A program made the translations under genes and the position numbers. The notes below the pieces were generated by a model. That model searched no databases. It saw nothing but the letters and a program-made list of their open reading frames with translations, and was not told where the DNA came from. DNA of 64,000 bases from Hofstenia miamia (lineage: Eukaryota; Xenacoelomorpha; Acoela): contig SCFE01000079.1 in NCBI GenBank assembly GCA_004352715.1, positions 857,599 to 921,598 of the forward strand. Reading direction: 5' to 3'. Shown here piece by piece: positions 57,541 to 64,000 of this stretch (within the stretch, counting starts at the first letter, position 1; every line of letters begins with the position of its first letter).

Positions 57541-57785
57541 GTCTCTATTAGATGTGTCTCTTAGATGTGAATTATATGAATCTTTTGAATAGAAATACCA
57601 TAAACGATACATTATTTAAGCAAATCTTTCAATGCTGCAGTATTTTTCACACATCGCATGCAGGTGTATACTTTAAAGTGCCGAGATTCACACTTTTCTT
57701 CTTGATAATTGTCTTTTCCAAACGGATGTTCAACATCTGCATACTTTTCAATTACTTACATGATTAAATATGCAAAAGAGAAAAC
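57540..57785 (+). repeat. Dispersed repeat R1, copy d (inverted)
   Basis: Reverse complement of the 9.7- and 23.9-kb copies. Open on the plus strand for 71 codons (57552-57767) with 'RNTINDTLFKQ' and 'SHAGVYFKVPRF', aligned with 'INATGDTLFRQN' and 'SYAGVCYPNLK' in copy b. The shared residues support a coding origin. Confidence 0.55.
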
Positions 57786-57858
57786 GCTATTTACTTAAAA
57801 AACAAATTTTTATACATTGTCTTCCAAATAGCTACTACGGCACATTTCGAATGATGTT

Positions 57859-58118
57859 ATATATATATATATATATATTAATACCAAATGTCATTAAGCT
57901 CTCTATTTATTTCAGTCTATTTTTTATTATTGTAATGATTTGCAAAGCTATATTTCTTACCAGCAATTAATTTGAGTTTGACTGAGGATGACACAGTAAT
58001 TATCGAAAGCAACTTCAATATAATTTTCGGTGTTTTTTGAAAAAAATATATACCGGTTATTTCAGTTGATCCCGCAGATGCTTAATGCTAAATATATACC
58101 ACTTCCCTTATATATATA

Positions 58119-58154
<36 letters not shown>

Positions 58155-58977
58155 TATTCGTCATGCGGAAAATTTTCTGTAAAATAGCTATTTGCATGAT
58201 TTTCAAAGTTCATCTTTCATGAAATTTTTCGTTTCAAACGTGGGAGCACCTCATTGCCGCTTCTTTGTTGTGATTAAATGCGTTGCATCCCAAAGTCTTC
58301 AAAATATCAATAATAGAATAAATAATTTTGAACGTTATAACATGAATTTTTTGATAATATATAAACAGGAAATTGTCATTTGATTACGTGCAGATCATTC
58401 TGAAATTTTCTGTTAAAATTCATTAAAACGATTTAAAAGTAAATCAATGAATTTAACAGAAATTGTGCGAATTATTTCTGTCAATCACTATAAAAAATAG
58501 TAAACTAAAAATTTTAATGCAATCCACATAGACTATTATAATATAAACAGATGCTGCAAATGTATATATATATATATATATATATATATGTAAAAAACTA
58601 AATTTTGGAAAGGAGCATATACTGCAAATGTCTGTAATCTTTGGAACAATTTAGATTCAAAAAATATTTAAAGAAATCCTGCTTGCAAACCAATTCATAT
58701 TTGGATATTCAAAAACTCAAAATTTCTCGGCGATAGTACTAAATATTCTTTCTGTATTGTTAATTTTTATTCTTTTTGTTGAGCTGTTTTTTTTTTATTT
58801 TTTGTTTTTTACTTAATTGTTGTAGCTTTTGTTTATTAAATTGTACATTCTGTATATTCATTTTGTAAATATGTTTGTATACATTGTTAATAGTTGTAAA
58901 TATTATTTTGTGCAAATTGTATATATGGAATTTGTGCAATCAGTGAGCAAAAATAAAGGCTATTTAACTTTAACTTT

Positions 58978-59060
<83 letters not shown>

Positions 59061-59985
59061 CCTAATAATATTGTATAGAATAAACTAGATTTAAACAGTT
59101 TAGCAAAACCTTTTGTACTGTGAAGCTTAAGATTTCGGGCTTTCAGCAATTCAATTTTTTTGTAAATATTGAATCAATTTAGGTTCTAGCATTATATGTT
59201 AAAATTAACGGAGCAATAAAGCTCTTAGTTCTCTCAAAGTTAATAAGGCTTTGCCAGAAATGTTTTACATAATTTTAACATTATTTTATAGTATAATAGT
59301 AGGCAATCGAGCACGGCCAACAAACTTGACACAACCATTGTTTTCAAAGAATTGATGTAGCACTTGGTGTTATGAATATGGAATCACTTAAAAAATATAA
59401 GAGCTCCAAGTGCATAATGTCAAGTCTCTTGGCAATTAACACAACAAATTCTTTGGCGAATTTTTGTAGCTTTATTTTGACTATTAATTGTACGTATATA
59501 GTACCATTTATGTAAAATTAGAAATTTGATGATTCCCCTTTGAATACTGTTTTGTATCTAAAAATAACAAAGCGCATGGTAAACCCAATATAAAAGTGCT
59601 TTCCTTGCTTTTTTTGTTTTTTGTTTATATGTATTTCCTTTTGCATTCGTGCGTATATAGATTTTTAGTTGTTTACGGATATTCAGTTTCTTCATACGTG
59701 TTCGTATTTACCGTTGCTTAGCTTATTTTTAAGTAAATTGTCTTTAAATATAATATTTCATATCAAAAGCAGACAATACGTTTTCGTAAGAACGCAAAAT
59801 TGGTTAATCTATATCGTATTATTAAAGTTTTTTGAAATTATTAAAATATTTGTTATATTAAGAATTACTTATTGAAAAAACAATCGTTATTGGGAATTTC
59901 CAATCAATTACATGCATGGAGTCCTTATATCTAAAATTAGTGCCCTTTAAGTAATTGCGCATATTTATTGATTCTGTACATTTTA

Positions 59986-60030
<45 letters not shown>
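57859..60030. repeat. Cluster of (TA)n microsatellites
   Basis: Separate TA runs at 57859-57879, 58109-58152, 58562-58590, 58977-59057 (with TACA interruptions) and 59988-60030. The intervening sequence holds short frames only and no recognised gene. Confidence 0.9.
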
Positions 60031-60038
<8 letters not shown>

Positions 60039-60238
60039 ATTTTAGTTTGTAGTATCTCCTTTGTTATTTTTTTTCAGCAATAAATTTGCTTTTACTCTAT
60101 TGTATCACAGACATCTAAATAGGGACTCAAAACTGAAAAATTAACGAGGCTGGAGGTAAATATCGAAATCATATGCTATGTGCAGCATCACTAAAACAAA
60201 TCTGTAACAAAACTAACCAATTTTAAATTTACTTCGCC

Positions 60239-60274
60239 CAAGGCTACCTCATAAGACCTTATGAGGTAGCCTTG
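60239..60274. mobile_element. 36-bp palindromic micro-insertion with an 8-bp direct repeat
   Basis: Two perfect 17-bp inverted arms (CAAGGCTACCTCATAAG and its reverse complement) around a 2-base centre 'ac', flanked on both sides by ACTTCGCC (60231-60238 and 60275-60282). The 8-bp duplication and CA...TG termini are hAT-like. It looks like an element reduced to its two ends. Reading it as a transcription terminator is unlikely: there is no gene beside it, and this is a eukaryote. Confidence 0.75.
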
Positions 60275-60282
60275 ACTTCGCC

Positions 60283-60900
60283 TTAATGCAAAAGAGTGAC
60301 CAATCCCGTAAACAAAAAGCTACAAAAACTTGGACTAAATCGCACTGAGTATTAGAAAAAACTAAATTTTTCTCTTGAAATGTAACAATTTTTAATCTCC
60401 ATATCTAGTAGGCAATCATCACAGTCTTTAAGACATGTATACTCAGCAACATAACACCAAAAAAATTTTTCTAGTTCACTAAGATTCTTTAATTTTTCTA
60501 AGAAATCATCAAGTATTTCAATTTCAATGGCGGAAAATTCTGAAGTAAAAAAAGGTCAAACATAATCAATACCGGAAAGCAATTCAAAATTTTTAAAGAG
60601 TTTTTACCTATGCAGCTTGTCAAAATTACTCAGCTGCCAGACTGCCTTTTCAGAATTCCTATCACTCCGATATTTATATATTTCAAATTCTGATTCTAGC
60701 TTATCACCTTGAAAGTGATAGAGTAGAAATCTTTGAACCCTTTTTATGATATTTGGCTAAGTAACATGAAGTGCTCGACTGGCATCATGCAATATAAATT
60801 CTTTCCTTCTCATAACGGGAAGGGCTTGTGCTTTGCTTCACCAAATGATTTACACATAGTTCTAAGCAATTCAAATGTTTATCTCAGCTTTCTGTTTTTG
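60283..60900. other. No gene seen
   Basis: AT-rich. The plus frame at 60733-60978 crosses the end of the mariner element and is incidental. Confidence 0.35.
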
Positions 60901-60910
60901 GAAATATATA

Positions 60911-61813
60911 TGGTGTGTCTAATAAGTTCTCAGACTGATATTGTAACTCTTATAATATTTAGTTCAAAAGTTATTTAAACCATGTGTAAGTTAGTATATT
61001 ATTGAGCAGTAATCACAACAAATAGCAACATCTAATATTGTGCATTTTTCATTTTGTGGTCATTTCATTTTTCAATATACATATTGCTGCAGCGTCATAA
61101 AATGCTATCTAAAAAAACTTTTCGCAGTTACATTTTCATAGAATTCAAAAGATGTCTCTCAGCTACAACAATATACCGGCAATTGCTTGAATCAGGTGTG
61201 GATAATCCGCCTTCAAGTATAACAGTGTTTGAATGGTGGAAACGATTCAGCCAAGGAAAAGTTTTTGATGGATGATGATCAGCGATGTGGACGCCCCATT
61301 TCATCCGCTACAGCTGGAAATGTTTCTCGAGTAAAACAGCTTCTTGAAGCCGATCCACACCTGAGCCTGAGAATGCTTTCCCTGGAGTTAGACTGTAACA
61401 AAGATAGCATAAGAAACATTGTCTTCCTTATGGTGGCAGAATGACAATGCTCGATGCCATACAGCTGCGTCTACTGCCAATTTTTTTCGAACGTAGTAGA
61501 ACAATACTTGTAAGACAAGCACCATACAGCCCAAACCTAAACCTCTGTGATTGATGGCTTAACAAAATTCTTGAAGAAACATTTCGAAATCATCATTTTA
61601 CAAGTGGGGATGAGATAGTTCAGCATTCGCTGCAGGTAATGCAGCAGGTGCCACTTGAACACTATTAATCGGTATTTGAAAAACTTTTTAGGTACTTTGC
61701 AAGTGTTATTGAGTCCCATGGTGATTATTGTTTGTAAATAAATGTTTTTTGTGGAATATTTATATGTTTTGAAATAGATATAGTATCAGTCTGGGAACTT
61801 ATTAGACACATCA
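60911..61813 (+). mobile_element. Mariner-like element with internal deletion
   Basis: 903 bp with TA on both sides (60909-60910 and 61814-61815). The left end is 'TGGTGTGTCTAATAAGTTC' and the reverse complement of the right end is 'TGATGTGTCTAATAAGTTC'; the match continues through 'CAGACTGATA', about 30 bp with two mismatches. A complete mariner is about 1.3 kb, so roughly 0.4 kb is missing inside. Confidence 0.92.
61084..61735 (+). pseudogene. Mariner transposase, frameshifted and missing the first catalytic Asp
   Basis: The N-terminus carries the paired helix-turn-helix: 'FIEFKRCLSATTIYRQLLES', 'ITVFEWWKRFSQGK', then after a frameshift 'DDQRCGRPISSATAGNVSRV' and 'LSLRMLSLELDCNKDSIRNI'. 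Sequence then jumps to 'NDNARCHTA' (second catalytic Asp) and, after further shifts, 'APYSPNLNLCD' (third Asp, 34-residue spacing expected for mariner). It ends 'ASVIESHGDYCL', the usual mariner C-terminus. The segment with the first Asp is deleted, so the copy cannot be active. Confidence 0.88.
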
Positions 61814-61819
61814 TATATT

Positions 61820-62790
61820 TGAGTCGTTTTGTCGATTTCCAATAATAAGTGATTTAACATTAATGAAATTCCTCATTTCGGACACACGATCAAAAAAATT
61901 TGTAGCATCGGTAAACTTGAAATACCTAAGAGAAGCTATTGTTTTCACTGAAAATGTCCATAGCAGAAGAGATTCTTTGATTTGAAGGGTGGAAGTCAGT
62001 GTTAGATAATTTTGTGAGGATGAAGTAGAATTTTGCTCTAATGCGTAAACATGGCGTAAAGCGGATGGTTTTGAAAATATTCTCAGCACAAAAGCTTTAA
62101 ATCCGTTCTTGACCCGATGCAACCCAACCCACATACATAATTAGTTATCATGACAACCCAACTCAACACATTCTTGATCTAAATATTGACCCAAATGCGG
62201 CCTAGTTTATATGTTGCCAAGTACGAAGATGTCACTTCTCGAATAATAATTAGCAGAAATATGCACTCAAACATTGTTTGCTCAGCTAGAAATTACAATG
62301 AATTATTCCCTTCAAATTCAGAAATGAAGAAAATAGTTTTAATTTTCCTTTACTGAAATATTAGAATGTTTTACTTTGGTCAAAATCGCATCTAATTGCA
62401 AGAAATATTGTAGTTTAATACTAAGCTCCAAGAACTGAAACAGTTGTAACCTAAATAATGTGGGCAAAACATTAACTGTAAAATTTCTAGCAATAGTAGA
62501 GTGAAAATTGAGCCGATTTTTAGGCCCAACCCCAGCGCAGCCCAATACAACTTAGGCCCAAGCCCAACCCGGCCCATTTCAAAATACCAATTACTTAGCC
62601 CAAGCCCAAATTATTTTACTTTTACGCCATTGATATTGTATTTTGCCTCATAGAGGCCCATAAGCACAGCGATGTGAAATATGATTCGATAATTTGCATA
62701 TTTTTTTTATTAAAATGTGCATAAGTGCATATCCGCTTTAGTCCGTCAACAATGCTAATGCATTGTTAACCTTAATACAATAAACGTGTC
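61820..62790. other. No gene seen; CCCAA-rich patches
   Basis: At 62100-62165 and 62520-62600 the text is rich in CAACCCAACCC and GGCCCAAGCCC, resembling subterminal words of the GGGTTGG hAT-type family at 37925-37976. No matching ends or target duplication were found. Confidence 0.35.
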
Positions 62791-62793
62791 GTA

Positions 62794-63168
62794 CAGGGCC
62801 GTAGGGCATGTAAAGTCAGGCAATCCTTCCTAGTCAACCATGCTAAGGGCAAAATCTTCATGTAAAAATAAAATTTGTTAATTCAATTGTTGTAACATTG
62901 TGCCTAATAATGCAATTCTAAGGTATATTTGGTTTATATTTTCAAAAAAATTTACGCGGGGATTCACCCCGCCTTTGATCACTTGATTACCATGCTAGAT
63001 GACCTCACAAGTCAGAAATTCCGCTAACGCTCATGGATGTAACAAAAATAAAATGGTGTACAGACTTGGTAAAATTTTAGTATATATTATAAAGAAAGTC
63101 GACTTTCCCATCGACCCCTCCTAAATGCGCATCGACCTCCTTAGTTGATTATGCTGGCTACGGGCCTG
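62794..63168. mobile_element. Possible hAT-type MITE, GGGCC ends
   Basis: The left end CAGGGCCGTAG and the reverse complement of the right end CAGGCCCGTAG agree at 10 of 11. The flanking 8-mers do not match, so the boundaries are uncertain. Inside lies a hairpin GCGGGG-attca-CCCCGC near 62956. Confidence 0.4.
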
Positions 63169-63169
63169 G

Positions 63170-63560
63170 CTGGGGACTAGGGAGTTCAGTCCTTCCTAGA
63201 TCAGATGTGAGTCCCTCCTGTAAAAGAGTGCATGTGGCTAGCAAATAATATTGAATGCTATAAATATTATCAATGAAGGCAAAAACGTTGTTATAAATTT
63301 GTGCATCGATTAACCCGAAATTGCTTAAAATTTTTTTTAACTTTTTTTGGTTTCTTCTTTAAATTGTAAAATGTTTTCGTCTCACAAAATAATAAAATTT
63401 CAAAATTCATAGCGCCCAATTTAAATGAAGTGTGTCTCCTTTTTTTATAAATGAAACTGCTTATATTTTAATGCTTTAGAATTTTATGGAAAACATAAAA
63501 ATGTTGCTATTGATAGTATTTTAATGCTAAGTGAGATAATGGCGACTGTTGGCATAACTG
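63170..63560. other. No gene seen
   Basis: AT-rich spacer before repeat R2. Confidence 0.3.
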
Positions 63561-63931
63561 ACAGCGATTTATCAATATATTCAATCTCCCGATATTTTAT
63601 TACCTGGGCATTTCAAAATTTAGCTGCCAATTTTACACTGAAATCGAATATTGCAATTAGCCGTTTGCATGTAGACAGACCTTAAGAAAAAAGAACCACA
63701 GTAAGAGCATTTATATTCTGTTACTCTTTTATAAAAGCATTTTTTTGAAATGTCTTCTATATTTATATTAAATTTTTTATTTGAATTTGCATATGTATTT
63801 TTACACGTTCTACAAAACGACTGTGGTTCCACTAAAAAAATTTGAGAAGTTTTTACACGAATTTCATTTAAAATGATGCCAATTTATGTAATATTTTAAA
63901 GAAAATAATACTTTCCTGCACATACAAGTAA
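63560..63931 (-). repeat. Dispersed repeat R2, copy b
   Basis: Direct match of 37275-37627. Open on the minus strand for 70 codons (63832-63620), with 'CKNTYANSNKKFNINIEDIS', K-K-C and 'LRSVYMQTANC'. Conservation of the residue pattern between copies suggests a former coding segment. It is interrupted on the right by a mariner-like end. Confidence 0.6.
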
Positions 63932-63933
63932 TA

Positions 63934-64000
63934 CCGGGTGTTTCAAAAGTTTTAGTACAATATATTTGTAATTATTTATTATATGAAAATGAATAAAAAG
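63934..64000 (+). mobile_element. Terminus of a mariner/Tc1-type element, cut by the window edge
   Basis: 'CCGGGTGTTTCAAAAGTTTT' directly after TA (63932-63933) is the standard form of a mariner-superfamily 5' inverted repeat. In the other R2 copy (37613-37630) the corresponding bases continue without this sequence, so the insertion point is visible. Confidence 0.65.

Noticed and set aside
60239-60274. Rho-independent terminator or ncRNA hairpin
   Set aside because: No T run or neighbouring gene; the 8-bp flanking duplication favours an insertion.
62794-63168. Confident hAT assignment
   Set aside because: The ends match but the flanking 8-mers do not, so it is reported only as possible.

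Overview
This window looks like metazoan nuclear DNA from a draft assembly. It is strongly AT-rich by eye, full of (TA)n runs and degenerate transposons, and has very low gene density. It contains eight N runs; two are exactly 1,000 bases, the usual size for a gap of unknown length. No bacterial operon structure is visible. The one intact gene encodes a secreted PAN/Apple-domain protein whose C-terminal half resembles lectin-like proteins that, from memory, are expanded in molluscs, annelids and brachiopods. A lophotrochozoan host is therefore my best guess, held weakly. A short interstitial (TTAGGG)3 tract fits a non-arthropod animal.

Layout. 1-9 kb: old repeats and an unassigned, broken minus-strand coding-like tract. 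9.7-13.6 kb: a MITE-like element and a PAN/Apple pseudogene. 14.4-15.6 kb: two more relics. 16.5-20.6 kb: a composite hAT-type locus holding a Tc1-like transposon, with an inverted partner at 25.7-27.5 kb. 22.5-25.3 kb: an internally deleted copy of a multi-copy gene family (called GX here) and two short hAT elements. 29.8-35.2 kb: a second GX copy on the minus strand, split by three hAT-type elements of different families. 35.8-39.7 kb: mariner, hAT, Penelope-type GIY-YIG and LINE relics. 40.5-42.2 kb: the intact PAN/Apple gene in a segment duplicated from, or to, 11.8-13.6 kb. 44-52 kb: assembly gaps and a suspicious inverted repeat. 52-64 kb: mostly gene-free, with a deleted mariner that keeps both ends, a 36-bp palindromic insertion and a terminal mariner end.

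The main story is interaction among mobile elements. At least six short hAT-type families carry 8-bp target duplications (some with one mismatch, one weaker) and family-specific iterated 5-6 bp GC-rich words near their ends. Several insertions can be read against an empty site, or against a reading frame that closes again when the element and one target copy are subtracted. No genome-defence system, CRISPR array or operon is present. All homology calls are from recognition by eye; no database search was run.
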